Origin: Capitulum mitella
Lineage: Eukaryota; Arthropoda; Thecostraca; Pollicipedomorpha; Pollicipedidae
Length of the DNA: 64,000 nt
Assembly: GCA_030062745.1 (NCBI GenBank)
Contig: CP099849.1
Coordinates: 8,581,767 to 8,645,766, forward strand
Direction: 5' to 3'
The stretch's first letter is position 1; each line of letters starts with the position of its first letter. A program made the position numbers and the translations under genes. Positions 1-10,583 of this stretch are shown piece after piece. A model generated the notes under the pieces. That model was not told the DNA's origin and made no database searches. It saw nothing but the letters and a program-made list of their open reading frames with translations.

Positions 1-3000
1 GCGGCTGCCGGCCCACCTGCTGTATCTTCCTCTCGAGGACGCGGAGCGGCGGGTCGACCAGTTCGCCGGCCTCCTCGCCCTGTTCGGTCCAGCGGAGCGC
101 GGCCGCCAGCTGGGGCGGACTGAGCGCCGCCGCCGACTGCGGCTCGGCCAGCAGCCGCACCAGCTCCAGCGTGGCCTGCACGGTGGCCATGCAGTCGCTG
201 TTGTCGCGGCTGAACTCGGCCGACAGCCGGCTGATCAGGGACTGCAGGCAGCCAGGGTGGTGCGCCAGCCCGCTGCCCGCAACGGGGAATCGTTATAGCT
301 CGGGGGAGACGGGGTACTACGCCAGGCACGGAAAGCAGGACACAATGTCAGGTCAGGGCGGACTAGAGGTCAAGTCAGGCCAGGGAGGCCACTACAGGCC
401 GCCAAACCAGCCACAGGGCACCTCGTTGAGTCGAGCCAGACATCGCTGGTCAATATCCACACACACACTTAGAATCTAAACAAAACAGAAAAAAAACATA
501 TCAGTTTGTCAACTTGCACGCATACGTCACACTTCTCTAGCCCGACTAGAATAATGGAAACGAAATTTGTTGCGTTTATCTGCGTGAAAACAACGTTATA
601 TGAGCCGGTAACGGCAGATAAGCACGCATTTCTGCAACATACTACAAAAATAAGGTTGACGAAACAAAACCTTAACCGTCGTGTGTGTAACTACCAGAAT
701 GCGTGACTTAATGAAAGATACATAAATATGTCTTTTTTTGTTGTTTACTGGTGTTTTCGGGTGTAAAGTTAACGTTCAGGCAAAGAAAAAATACTTAGGC
801 GCCGTGTTAATAGTACCAAAAGTGGATCAAAAAGAGGACCAAAAGTGCCGTACCGGAAGTCACCGCATAAACACGACACGTCATCATCACGACACACGCT
901 ATTAAAGCACACTTCCCTGAACTTGCGATGCGTGGCTTGATTTGACGAAACGACCGCGAATGCCTCGCAGCACACTGCACAACCACCAAACACCTCCGTC
1001 CCCACACCAGGACAAGCCTCACAGTCGCCCCGCTGGCCGTACCTTTTGATCTTGTGCACGCCGCGGCTGTGCTCGGTCAGGATGACCAGCGTGCGGACGG
1101 CCAGCAGGAGAGAGCCAAAGCCGGCCTCCGGGTCACCCAGGTGGGCCATCAGGCTGTCGGTGATGGTGGCCAGCAGGGGGGCGGCCGGCAGCGAGCCGGG
1201 CGGCGGCTCGCCGGCCGGCTCCCGGTCCCGGCCGGCGGCCATGTTCACCTCCTGGTCGCAGAGCGCGTGCAGCGCCGACACCAGCCACTCTTGCGCCTGC
1301 AAGTGGTCGGCGACCGCCAGGCCGGCCGGTCGCGCCGCCAGCAGGCCCAGCAGCCGGCCCAGCAGCGCTCCGTGCGCCTGCTGCGAGTCCAGCAGCCAGA
1401 GCACGGCCGCCTTCACGCACGGGTGCGTCACCAGGCCGGAGAGCAGGTTGAGCGCGTGCGGCAGGCCGCCAGGCGGACTGGTCAGCGTGCTCTGCACGGC
1501 CTCCAGCAGGGCCGAGCTCACCAGCAGGCCGGCCGTGGGCGAGAGGTCGGCCACCTGGACTAGCAGGCTGCGCGCCGCCTGCAGCAGCGGCGCGCAGCTG
1601 GTCTGACACAGCACGGCGGCCAGGTCGCGCACCTGGCGGCCGGTGGTGAGCAGGTGGGCCGCCCAGAGCCGGCGCAGCTCGAGCGCGGCCGCCGTGGCCG
1701 ACTCGCTCAGCGGTCGCGCCGTCTGCAGCGGTAGCGGCAGCGGCAACAGCTCCGACAGCAGACCCAGCGCCGGCAGCAGCGTGTGCGGCGCGCGCACCGC
1801 CGCCTCCAGCACCTCCGACACCATGCGCGTCCAGGCGCTCTGCTGCACGGCCGCCTCCGACGTGACGGCCACCTGCGGCTGCGTGAACGCCAGCAGCGCA
1901 GCCACCACGTCGGCCTGCACGCGTTGCGCGGCGCCGGCGGCCGCGGCGCCCGACGGCACCGCCCACAGCAGGATGTACGTGTCGACCAGCGGCGCCACGG
2001 CCGTCATGTCCTGGAACTCGGTGCCGCGCGCCTCCACCGCCAGCGCCAGCATCTCGCGCAGCAGCGCCACGGCCGGCCGTAGCAGCGCGCACAGCGCCCG
2101 GCCGTGCGCGCCGACCAGCGCCGCCGCGTGCACGGCCGGCGCGCCGAACGTCTCGGTCAGCCGGCGCACCACCGTCAGGACCAGCTCCAGGCCGTCGGCC
2201 GAATAGAGCTGCGTCAGCGCGTACCGGTATCGCAGTTGTCGGACGGCCGGCGCCGCCGTCGGCTCGCCGGGGCGCCGCCGGTTCGGCGGCACGGCCAACT
2301 CCGCCAGCTGCCGCAGCGCGGCCACCAGCTGCGGCGGCAGCTGCTCGGCGCGCTCGGCGTGTTCGCGCGCCAGCTGGCAGAGGGCGGCCACGCGGTCCGG
2401 CCGCTCCGCCAGCTCGGTCCAGGGCGCCAGCCAGGCGGCGGCCGCGCCCAGCCGCTCGGCCAGCGACGGCTCGGCGCGCGCCCGCTCGGCCAGCGCACCG
2501 GCGGCCGGCACGTGCTCCGCGTTCCGCAGCGTCGCCAGCAGCAGGTCGGCGCAGTAGCCGGCCACGGCCGAGCCGGCATCGGCCGCCGCCAGCGCCTCAA
2601 CCAGCGGCCAGAGCAGCTGGCCGCGGCTCAGCACGTGCACCAGCGCGGCCCGGCCGCGGCCAGACGCCGACAGACAGGTGAGCGCGTGCAGGGCCGACAC
2701 CTGCCCCACAGACGGCGCGGCAATCAGGGACTCATGTCGGCTCATACGGCGGCCACGAAACGAGAAACAGCTCAGTCCCTCTTGATGAGGCAAGTAATAA
2801 AATACCCGTCCTAGGGGAAATGAAAGTCGTAGTCGTGACTACGTGGAAAAGAATACGTATAAGAAAGCTACCTCCTCGCATAAATACCTTTTAGCCCAGT
2901 TGACTCAACGTAATGCCATTTTCCACATATTTCCTTTCCAATATGCTTGATCCCAAAAAACCATAGTTCCGCTAATACATACACATCACCTCCAGCAGCT

Positions 3001-6000
3001 GCTTATCATTAAAAACCCCGAGGAACCCAGCCCTCCGGCCCGACAAGAGACCGGATGGCCGTACCAGTTTGCTTTCCTCCTTGCCGGCGGCGCGCACTGC
3101 GTCCACCAGCTGCAGGGCGTGCAGGCAGTGCAGCAGCCAGAGGCCGGTCCGGTAGAGCGGGTGCACCTCCTCGGCGCCGTCGTCGGCAGTCGTGACGACC
3201 ACCAGCAGCCGCAGCAGCGGGCCCGCCACGTCCGGCGCCGCCGCCAGCAGCAGCAGGCCCTCCTGCGACGACGCCAGCTCTGCCGGGCACCGCAGGTGAC
3301 GTCACCGGCCGCAGTCCAGGACGGCTCTGAGATTCATATAGACAGCAGCCGTCAGTGGTACCAGGGCTCTCAGTGGGCGCAGGGCTACGACAGACGTCGG
3401 CTCGGGATCGACGAAAACGAGCAGGACCGGACGCCAACATGCTCCGCGCGCAGCGCCCCTGATCTCGCACCCACAGCGCAGTGTCGATCTCCGGATTCTA
3501 ATCGAACCAAGTCCACAATACTACCCGCTTTCTCCGACCCTTCTCGGCGCGACTGCGGGCTACGGACAGCGGACCGCTGCTGCACCAGCGGTGGAGCGCC
3601 GGCGGCCCGGCAGGGCGCCGACTGACCGTCCAGCAGGGCGCGGACGGCGGCCAGCAGCCGGGCCGACGCCAGGCAACCGGGCGTCTGCAGCAGCACCAGC
3701 AGCGCCTCCGGCAGGCCGGACCAGCGCAGCAGGAAGGCCAGGTCCGGCAGGGGCTGGCCGGCCGGCTGGGCCGCTTCCAGTGCCAGCTGCACCGGCAGTG
3801 CCCGCTCAGAGTGGCCTAGCAGGCAGTCGGCGGCCCGCAGCAACTCAGTCACCTGCCGGGGCGGACCTCGGTCACAGAACGTGAAGACGTGCCCGTGGGA
3901 GGCGCTCGCAGCAGGATAATGGCAGAGCAACCCTAATGACGGCCAATGAACGAGAACTGGCACTCCGAGACAGATAAAAGCGATGGTGATGAAATCAGCT
4001 GCAAAGGGTCCTGAGACTAGGATAAGTGACCAGGACCTGAAATTGAAATCAATACAACAATCAGAATAACAATGTATTTCCGGAGTTCTCTCACGTGTTC
4101 CTCAGATCGGCTAGGTTTTTATAACGGTTTAAAGAACACGAGAACGGTTTTCTTAGGGCCGACGATACATCTAACGTAAACCGAAAGGTAAGAAAAACTT
4201 CAGCAAAACCGGGATTTTCAGTTTTCTTCTGAACACCAAAGGATGCGAACATACTCAAGTCCGCCGCCAATGAATGGGGTACCAAACGCTGCGGAACGAC
4301 ACGCAACGGCCCGGAAAAAGCACCTACGTCCACTCAGCAGCAGGATTCGACCAGTGAAACGCGATATAACAGCTCCGACTGCTGATTCGAACTGCATCAT
4401 TGAACTCTTCATCAGGCAGCAGGTCGCGACCTCCGGGCCGGGCGCCGCTGCGGCCGCCTACCTGAGTGACGCACGCCTCGGCTCTGACGACCGCCTGGTC
4501 CAGCTGCTGGTCGGCCGGTGGCGAGAGCTCTGCCGTGCCCAGCCAGTCCGCCAGCGCGCACAGCTCCGACACCGTCCGGTGCGCGTGCACCTGGTGAACA
4601 AGTCAGCCTTGTTATTGCACAGGTCCGTCACGGTGCAACAGGTGCGCATCAACAACCGGCGACTGACGAACAATTGGTCAACTGGCAGCACTCATGTCCG
4701 ACTCTTCTTGACATTCACTAACAGGGGGAAAAGGATCTTAAACACTTTAATATCGTTCACGCGGGGTGCCCACCACAGCTCAAACGGCCACACAGGCGAC
4801 AATTTACGCAGCGAGCCGTTAAGATGCTCCCGGAAACCCAACCGCGTGGAACCTTGCATGTCACGAAATTCCGGTGATTTCAGCCGTAACATCTACGACT
4901 GCTGGTTCTGTCGGCCATCCATCTTTGCAGCCAGCCGGTGGTTCAGCGAGCTTCCTGAGCCGGCAGCAGACAGAGCTGCCCGAGGGAAAACCCGGGCCGC
5001 GGCCGGGACCGGACGTACCTTTCTGACCAGACTGGTGTGGGCCGCCTTCAGTCGGGCCGACATCTTGGTGGTGAGCATGGCCACCACGCGGCGGTAGCAC
5101 GAGTTCTCTCCGGCAACGAAGCCCTGACGGTGGAGAAGAGGCCGTGCGGGGTCAGCAGGTGGCAATCACGAGCACAAAAACCGGAGACGTTCGTCAGAGA
5201 GGCCCACGCAATGTCAACAAATGGGAGATGACTTCACCTTTTTTGGCTAAAATTCATAACGTAACTTTTACTGCCACGGAGTAGGAATAACTAAACTGAT
5301 AAAGGATGCCCAGATCCACTAGATTTGCCGTTCATGATCTGCCACAACCAGAGCCAAAGTATTATTTCCAAAACTGACGATCTTTGACAATGCATTGGTG
5401 ACCCTGTTCCTAGCCTGGAAGTCAGACTGGTGACCCTGCCCCTCACCTGGAGGCCAGACTGGTGACCCTGTTCCTAACCTGGAGGCAAGACTGGTGACCC
5501 TACCCCTCACCTGGAGGCCAGACTAGTGACCCTGTTCCTAACCTGGAGGCAAGACTGGTGACCCTACCCCTCACCTGGAGGCCAGACTAGTGACCCTGTT
5601 CCTAACCTGGAGGCAAGACTGGTGACCCTGCCACTCACCTGGAGACCGGTCTGGTGGCCCTGTTCCTAACCTGGAGACCGGCCTGGTGAACCCGACCCTC
5701 GTCTGGAGGCCAGCCTGGTGACCCTGTACCTCACCTGAAGGCCGGCCTGCCAGCGGACGGCCGCCGACAGCGCCGTCACGATCATGAGCCGGACAGAGGC
5801 GGCCATGTGCTGGGTCTCGGACAGGTCCAGCAGGCGCTGCAGGGTGCCCCGCGACACCAGCGCCCCGGCCAGCGGCGCGTCGCAGCTGAACAGCGCCTGC
5901 GCCAGGCGCACGCCCGCCTTCAGGTGGCGCATCTTGAACGGCAGCTGCGGCTGGCGCACGGCCGACTCGAAGTCGAGGCCGTGCTCCATCCAGCTGATCA

Positions 6001-9000
6001 GAACCGGAGTCGGGTCTGCCGGCCAGAGGGGCTCCTCAAGGACGGCACGCGAACACAGGAAAAGACGAACTACTGCTGAGGATCGAGCGGACTGCCTCGA
6101 CAATCAGCCTCCTGGGAGATTTTGAGGGGCATCACAAAACTATCTGATTCCCACTCACAAACACGTTTCCCAAAGCAGCAACTAAATCATGACGCCTTCT
6201 CGCCGGTGGTCGATCTCCCTATGATCCCTATGCACGTTGATCACTGCACGTTTCCTCACCGTCTTCCGAGCTCTGTTTCAGTTTGGCCAGCGCGGCCGGC
6301 AGGTGCGGCACGATGGCCTCCATGTCCTCGACCCAAGCCTCGGAGGGCTCGCCGCCGGCGCCGGCCGGCTGCGCGCCGAGCGAGGTGACCAGCTGAGAGA
6401 GCCGCTCCGTCTGACTCGACGTCACGTCACCCAGGGAGGCCAACTCGAACTGCGTCAGCCACGGCGGCCGCAGGCCCTGCCACAGATGCCACCGTCAGTC
6501 TGTGCGTCAGTCCCACTTTGACGCAGCTCGTAGACAGCAAACTTTCTAGCTCCCTGACTGCCAGTTCTGTCACGAGCAAAGCTGAAAACCCACGCGAAGA
6601 GCAGCATTAAGAAACTAGTATGACGTCCACTACGATAGTGGACAACTGAAGCTGAGTCATACGTTCGAACCTGTGCTCCTATATCCCGGTTTCAGCCCAA
6701 TGCTCGTAGACCGACTGCAGTCCCTGCAAAGCGCCTACGCCTCCACCATCGCCTTGCAAATCCAGCACATAAACAGCCTCTGCTCCACGTTCGGCACTCC
6801 ACGTCCATCGAGACGGAAGCCCACCTGGAGCGGCTGCAGCTGGAAATCGTCCGGGTTGAAGGGCCGCAGTACGTCCTCCCAGTCCTCCTCCTCCGTGTAA
6901 TCGACTATCTCGTCCATCGGCTCCTCGTCCGACATGATGTCCTCCAGCCCGGCGTCGTCCGGGTCGAGCGGGAGCGCCGCGGCCGGCGCCGGCGCGGAAG
7001 CCGCGGCTGCTGCCGCTGCCGGAGCCGCTGCCGGAGCTGCAGCCGCCGCCGGGGCCGGCGCCGACGCCGAGCCAGCGGTCGGGGCCGGGGAGCGGTCCGC
7101 GGCCGGCGCCGGGGACTGCGCCGCCGCGGCGGCCGGGCTGGCGGTCGGAGTCTGCGCCGGGCCGGCGCTGACCACGCCGGCGGCGGCCGGCGCCGCGGCC
7201 GCGGCACCAGTCTGCGCCGGCGACGCGGCGGCGGCCGGCGCGTCCGGCGCTGACGGCGAGGCCGGCGCCTGGTGTTCGGCCGACTCCCGGCCCTGGCCCG
7301 GGTCCAGCTCGGGGATCTCGTCGTCGCTGATGGCCTCCACATCGCCGGGCGACAGCGGGTGCAGCGGCTCCTCCGGGATGCCTGCACAACAGTCGCCATA
7401 GGTCACACTAGCTTCAGCAAAGCCTGCGCAATCTCTTCCGTGTATTTAGGAACACGGCACACAGCAGACATATCTGCATGTCGTCAGTTCACACGATAAA
7501 CCCCTGGCGAGCGACTAACCTAATTTCCATTCCCGACCCACCTCCAGCGTTCACTTGGTTCACAGGCCAAGTCTTCCTAACAAAGCGTCATCGCCAAGAG
7601 TCGCATTCACGTCTGGTCACGAAACAATTAAACCAGGCCAATAAGAAGCAACTCCTGACTACCACCGCATCATATCGATCCACAACGCGGCGTGTGTGGA
7701 TTTCCGGCCGACGCAGCGCAGACCGGGTTCGGTTACCTTTCCTGGGCGCCGGAGACGAGGGTGCCGTCAGAGGCCCCTGCTGGTCGGCCGACGGAGACTT
7801 GGGCGGCGTCTGGGGCGTGGTGCGGGCGCTCTCACACACCACTTCTGGCGCCGCCTCCGACGGCGGCTGCAACAACAGCACAGCCCCGTTCATAAACTGA
7901 CCCACGAGGCACGCCAGGTTACCATGATTGGCACATTCTGCCAAACGGCGTTCATAAACTAGTCTAAGACGTTACCCAAATTACCTCGACAGGCACACCA
8001 AGCTACCTCGCAATTACCTCGGGCGCCGAATCAAATTTCAAACATTTGTTCCGACACTGCACTAACTGACGAAGTTGAAATGGCGGTGATGAATTAACCT
8101 ACAAATATTGCCCCGGGCTGATATCTCGGTAACTAGCGAAGGAGTTACCGAACGGAGCTCAGGTCACCTCGGCAGCCAGCGCGGCCATGAGGGACGGCAG
8201 AAAATCAGATCGAGGCCGGCATTTCCAGTCACGTGAATGGTATATCGCATAGACATACAGGAGACTGATTCTCGTCAACAAAAGCCAGTCCACAAATTAG
8301 GCCTCCGATGTGAGGCGTACTGCATCCGTTGGTCTTTATCGCAATGCGCTTCCCTTGCACAGATATGCGCATTCAGCTATCTGTGGCACGTACACGAGTC
8401 TCGCACCAGCTGAGAAACGCTGCCTTGCTAAAATTTTGCCCCAACCACTAGAGGCCAGAAGCCACTCTCAACTGATGATGGTAAGGCCTCCTGTCAGGCC
8501 CTACCTTGGCCGGTACCGGTGTCTGCGGGACAGCAGTCAGTCAGGCCCTACCTTGGTCAGTACCGGTGTCTGCGGGACAGCAGTCGGTCAGGCCCTACCT
8601 TGGCCGGTGCTGGTGTCTGCGGGACAGCAGTCAGTCAGGCCCTACCTTGGCCGCTACCGGTGTCTGCGGAACAGCAGTCAGTCAGGTCGTACCTTGGTCA
8701 GTACCGGTGTCTGCGGGGCAGCAGTCAGTCAGGCCCTACCTTGGCCGCTACTGGTGTCTGCGGGGCAGCAGTCAGGCCCTACCTTGGCCAGTACTGGTGT
8801 CTGCGGGACAGCAGTCAGTCAGGCCCCACCTTGGTCAGTACTGGTGTCTGTGGGACAGCAGTCGATCAGGTCCTACCTTGGCCGGCGCTGGCGTCTGCGG
8901 GGTCGCCGTCAGCCCTGGAGCGGGCGGGCCGGCCGCGGCCTGTGCGGCCGGCGCCGGCGGGGCGGCGGCCGCCTCCTGCAGCCGCGTCAGCCGGCCGTAC

Positions 9001-10583
9001 ACGGCCAGCGTGACGGCGCTGTACCAGCCGCGCAGCACCAGGCCGTCCGTCGGCGTCTGCGGACCGCCAACCGACAGGCCACCTATGAGCCGGGACAACG
9101 CCGACTCGAACGGGACACCGACGGCACCGTACGCAACTAACCCGGGCCGTATCGCGAGGGTGACCGGGTCGGCGGTGACCGTTCGGCGAATCGTAAGACT
9201 GTTTCAAACGTTAGGGTGCGCCTGTCTGCTGGATGGGCATTGCAGACTGAACGCGGGATATGCTACATTGTTTTTCATACTTCTAGTTGTATTTACCACC
9301 GAGTTGGATAATAACAGGAAAAGCCACATAGCAGACAAGAGAAGAGCTTTGCTAGCAAATGCCAGAATAAAGAAACTCTTATGAGTCCAGAAAATGACCT
9401 GAAAGCAGAAAATGTCACTTATGGTACAGGCAGATGTTCCCTGTTAAAAAACGCGATCCTCGTGTTTTGCAGTATGTATTTTACAGGTGAAGATGTTGAA
9501 TCTATTGCCCATGGAAAGATAAAAATACAGAGTGTGTTTTACCTTGCTGTCAAACTCCAGTTGGATTTTTCCCTTCTGGTCATAGTTGATGCTCCCCAAG
9601 TGTTGGAATGTTGACACACCAGGTTTGCTGAGGTCATTCACGAAAAAATCGAGGACAAATTCTGATGGGTTGGTGGCTCTGAAAGGAGCGTGATTGAAAT
9701 CACATCATAAACAGCATAATTACTTCCACACAATAAGACCAATAACACAATTTGGTATTGATTTTTTCTCAGTCCATGAGAACCATTCAGTACTGCAATG
9801 CATTGATATGTAAAAGCATGAAGATGGCAGCAGTATTTCAATAAGATCAACAAATCACAGCAAGATAGGCACACTCCAAAACCACAGCATTCCATGCCAA
9901 ATTACTAACCCCAATCTGTCTCCACCAGGAAAGTCTGCTTGGACACGGGCACCCAGTGGGATGATTCGGACCTCACTGATGAACACCTCTCGGTTGAAGT
10001 TCACCAAGTCCAGGTTCAGATCCTGTCACAAGAACACATCATCAGATAAGATGAGCTGTCAGAATGTCATGCAAAATACAAAACATACAAAATATTCAAT
10101 CATGTGTCATGTGTCTTCTAAAAATGTCAATGTTAGTGACTTTAAAATAATCAAAACTGCAATTCTGTTGCAGAAATTCAATACAAGGGATGTGTTATGT
10201 TAAAAAGCACCTGCCCTATGGCCCAAAAAGTATGCAGCATCTGCTGGCCATGATGGACTGGCCCCTTTAAGGACCAATTTCAAAATTTTAGACAGAAAAC
10301 AGTGAGCAAGGAGAACAACAGGACAAAGTTTCAATACTCCAGCATCACTACCATGACAGATATCTGCAAATGCAGGAGGGGTGGGCAATTTTTACCTACA
10401 CCCCTGCCAAAGTATGTGATGACCAAGACAAACAAGACAAACATGAATCAAGAAAAGTAGCAGAATCAGTAAAACAAGACAAGTATAGCATCTGATATTA
10501 CTGATGTCACTACACACTGCATTCCTTACCGTTCCTGTATTATGCGCAAAAGTATCAAAGAAGAGCAGCTGAACATCTGTCAT
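1..10583 (-). CDS. VIRMA: VIRMA (virilizer homolog), m6A writer scaffold, 3' end beyond window
   Basis: Virilizer is the large scaffold of the nuclear m6A methyltransferase complex. It holds the WTAP/Fl(2)d adaptor side of the complex and guides METTL3/METTL14 to mRNA; in flies it is needed for sex-specific splicing. I joined 14 coding exons: 10583-10530, 10022-9910, 9678-9543, 9056-8877, 7866-7737, 7381-6825, 6476-6260, 6015-5735, 5123-5019, 4590-4462, 3852-3627, 3279-3065, 2700-1043 and 272-17. Every junction has AG/GT and a matching phase, giving 1,419 codons without a stop. The N-terminus (LLFFDTFAH, then VNFNREVFISEVRIIPLG, then GLVLRGWYSAVTLAVYG) matches the virilizer N-terminal domain. 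Motifs such as FQDM, LLSELLPLPLPLQT and SALHALCDQE match the helical-repeat body. The acidic low-complexity linker of vertebrate VIRMA is replaced by an Ala/Pro-rich one. The C-terminal part is missing from the window. Confidence 0.93.
17..272 (-). CDS. VIRMA: VIRMA coding exon 14 (last in window)
   Basis: Acceptor TTGCGGGCAG supplies the one base that completes a Ser codon left by exon 13. 85 codons follow (LISRLSAEFSRDNSDC, LELVRLLAEPQS, LRWTEQGEEAGEL), matching the VIRMA region after the long helical exon. A probable donor CAGCAG|GTGGGC ends the exon 16 nt from the window edge; reading through to the edge is the alternative. Confidence 0.85.
273..1042. other. VIRMA intron 13
   Basis: Intron between exons 13 and 14. 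AT-richer than the exons. I see no repeat, RNA gene or further exon in it. Confidence 0.7.
1043..2700 (-). CDS. VIRMA: VIRMA coding exon 13 (largest exon)
   Basis: A 1,658-nt exon, acceptor TGTGGGGCAG, donor AAAAG|GTACGG, about residues 782-1334. It encodes Leu/Ala-rich helical repeats with well-conserved VIRMA blocks: ALTQLYSADGLELVL, EFQDM, LLSELLPLPLPLQTAR, LVSALHALCDQEVN, VRTLVILTEHSRGVHKIK. GC at third positions is extreme, so long antisense ORFs arise that are not genes. Confidence 0.93.
3065..3279 (-). CDS. VIRMA: VIRMA coding exon 12
   Basis: Acceptor GGTGCCCGGCAG, donor CTG|GTACGG, residues about 710-781. The split GAG codon joins to LASSQEGLLLL, which matches the conserved QSQKGLLFF region. 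It ends with the helix LYRTGLWLLHCLHALQLV. Confidence 0.87.
3627..3852 (-). CDS. VIRMA: VIRMA coding exon 11
   Basis: Acceptor CGCCCCGGCAG, donor GACG|GTCAGT, 75 codons plus 1 nt. Leu-rich helical repeats (LAFLLRWSGLPEALLVLLQ) match the VIRMA body. The reading frame stays open past the donor, but the alignment continues only after splicing to exon 12. Confidence 0.87.
4462..4590 (-). CDS. VIRMA: VIRMA coding exon 10
   Basis: Acceptor TTGTTCACCAG, donor ACTCAG|GTAGGC, 43 codons (residues 592-634). TVSELCALADWLGTAE aligns with the FYEVLSEIKRLGDHLAE region of the vertebrate protein. The longer acidic linker that follows in vertebrates is absent. Confidence 0.85.
5019..5123 (-). CDS. VIRMA: VIRMA coding exon 9
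   Basis: Acceptor CTCCACCGTCAG, donor AGAAAG|GTACGT, 35 codons (residues 557-591), phase 0 on both sides. It begins GFVAGENSCYRRVV and ends in a basic helix (KAAHTSLVRK). Confidence 0.85.
5396..5747 (-). repeat. 32-bp minisatellite, 11 units, anchored on the exon 8 donor
   Basis: Eleven head-to-tail 32-bp units fill the start of VIRMA intron 8, and the last unit overlaps the final 13 nt of exon 8. On the gene strand each unit reads approximately CTCCAG|GTnAGG...AGGGTCACCAG, so 9 of 11 copies carry a GT donor-like site. Units alternate GTGAGG(GG) and GTTAGGAAC types, a 64-bp higher-order pattern. Confidence 0.93.
5735..6015 (-). CDS. VIRMA: VIRMA coding exon 8
   Basis: Acceptor CTGGCCGGCAG, chosen because it alone both keeps phase 1 and restores the alignment at ISWMEHGLDF. 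It ends at CTTCAG|GTGAGG. FESAVRQPQLPFKMRHLKAGVRL matches the VIRMA helical body. An alternative acceptor about 65 nt upstream (near 6080) would also keep the frame. Confidence 0.87.
6260..6476 (-). CDS. VIRMA: VIRMA coding exon 7
   Basis: Acceptor TCTGTGGCAG, donor GACG|GTGAGG, 72 codons plus 1 nt, residues 391-462. WLTQFELASL begins the alpha-helical body. It contains a Gly/Ala-rich insert (QPAGAGGEPSEAW). Confidence 0.87.
6825..7381 (-). CDS. VIRMA: VIRMA coding exon 6, low-complexity linker
   Basis: Acceptor TTGTGCAG, donor CTCCAG|GTGGGC, 557 nt, residues about 205-390. It starts with an acidic piece (AISDDEIPELD), runs through about 100 residues made almost only of Ala and Pro, and returns to acidic sequence (DYTEEEDWEDV, PFNPDDFQLQPL) that aligns with the conserved acidic/aromatic stretch of other VIRMA proteins. 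The Ala/Pro part is open in several frames on both strands because of its GC content. Confidence 0.88.
7737..7866 (-). CDS. VIRMA: VIRMA coding exon 5
   Basis: Acceptor CTGTTGTTGCAG, donor AAAG|GTAACC, 43 codons plus 1 nt. The sequence is a Pro/Ser-rich linker (SARTTPQTPPKSPSAD) with several SP/TP sites. It is accepted because the phases join exons 4 and 6. Homology support is weak, as expected for a linker. Confidence 0.78.
8490..8893 (-). repeat. 47-bp minisatellite, 8 intronic units plus the exon 4 border
   Basis: The CCTTGG core recurs at 8504, 8551, 8598, 8645, 8692, 8739, 8782, 8829 and 8876. The spacing is 47 except one 43 (loss of GTCA). The unit at 8876 is the true exon 4 donor. On the gene strand each unit carries a polypyrimidine-AG, 18 nt beginning ACACC and ending AAG, then GTAGGG (GTGGGG or GTACGA in variants). 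Confidence 0.95.
8877..9056 (-). CDS. VIRMA: VIRMA coding exon 4
   Basis: Acceptor GGTCCGCAG, donor CCAAG|GTAGGA, exactly 60 codons (residues 102-161). GLVLRGWYSAVTLAVYGRL is strongly conserved; the rest is an Ala/Pro-rich tail. The last 18 nt of this exon plus its donor form the founding-like unit of the 47-bp array in the following intron. Confidence 0.9.
9543..9678 (-). CDS. VIRMA: VIRMA coding exon 3
   Basis: Acceptor TCCTTTCAG, donor AAG|GTAAAA, phase 0 at the end. It encodes residues to 101, with NDLSKPGVSTFQHLGSI and FDSK matching the conserved N-terminal domain (FFNNxSKPxxxxFxxLGSL in the vertebrate protein). Confidence 0.9.
9910..10022 (-). CDS. VIRMA: VIRMA coding exon 2
   Basis: Acceptor CTTGTGACAG, donor GG|GTTAGT, ends in phase 2. 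It encodes residues 19-55, including NREVFISEVRIIPLG, the best-conserved strand of the virilizer N-terminal domain. Confidence 0.9.
10530..10583 (-). CDS. VIRMA: VIRMA coding exon 1 (start codon)
   Basis: The ATG at 10583 opens 18 codons (MTDVQLLFFDTFAHNTGT) that match the virilizer N-terminus. The donor is ACG|GTAAGG, phase 0. An acceptor-like sequence (ATTTACAG) ends at 10615, so the exon probably begins at 10614 with 31 nt of 5'UTR. Confidence 0.9.

Noticed and set aside
1046..2814. Several long plus-strand open frames over VIRMA exon 13
   Set aside because: Antisense shadows of a very GC-rich coding exon; the minus-strand frame has the VIRMA homology.
5396..5747. CRISPR-like regular spacing (32-bp, 47-bp and 31-bp arrays)
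   Set aside because: The genome is eukaryotic, the whole unit repeats with no unique spacers, and no cas genes exist.
6679..7401. Five open frames on both strands over VIRMA exon 6
   Set aside because: Ala/Pro codons (GCN, CCN) are stop-free in all shifted frames; only the frame with EDWEDV and matching phases is kept.
8310..9384. Long plus-strand open frames (276 and 292 codons) with a repeating peptide
   Set aside because: They read the 47-bp VIRMA intron array and exon 4 on the opposite strand; two overlapping frames are open because the unit lacks stops, not because they code.
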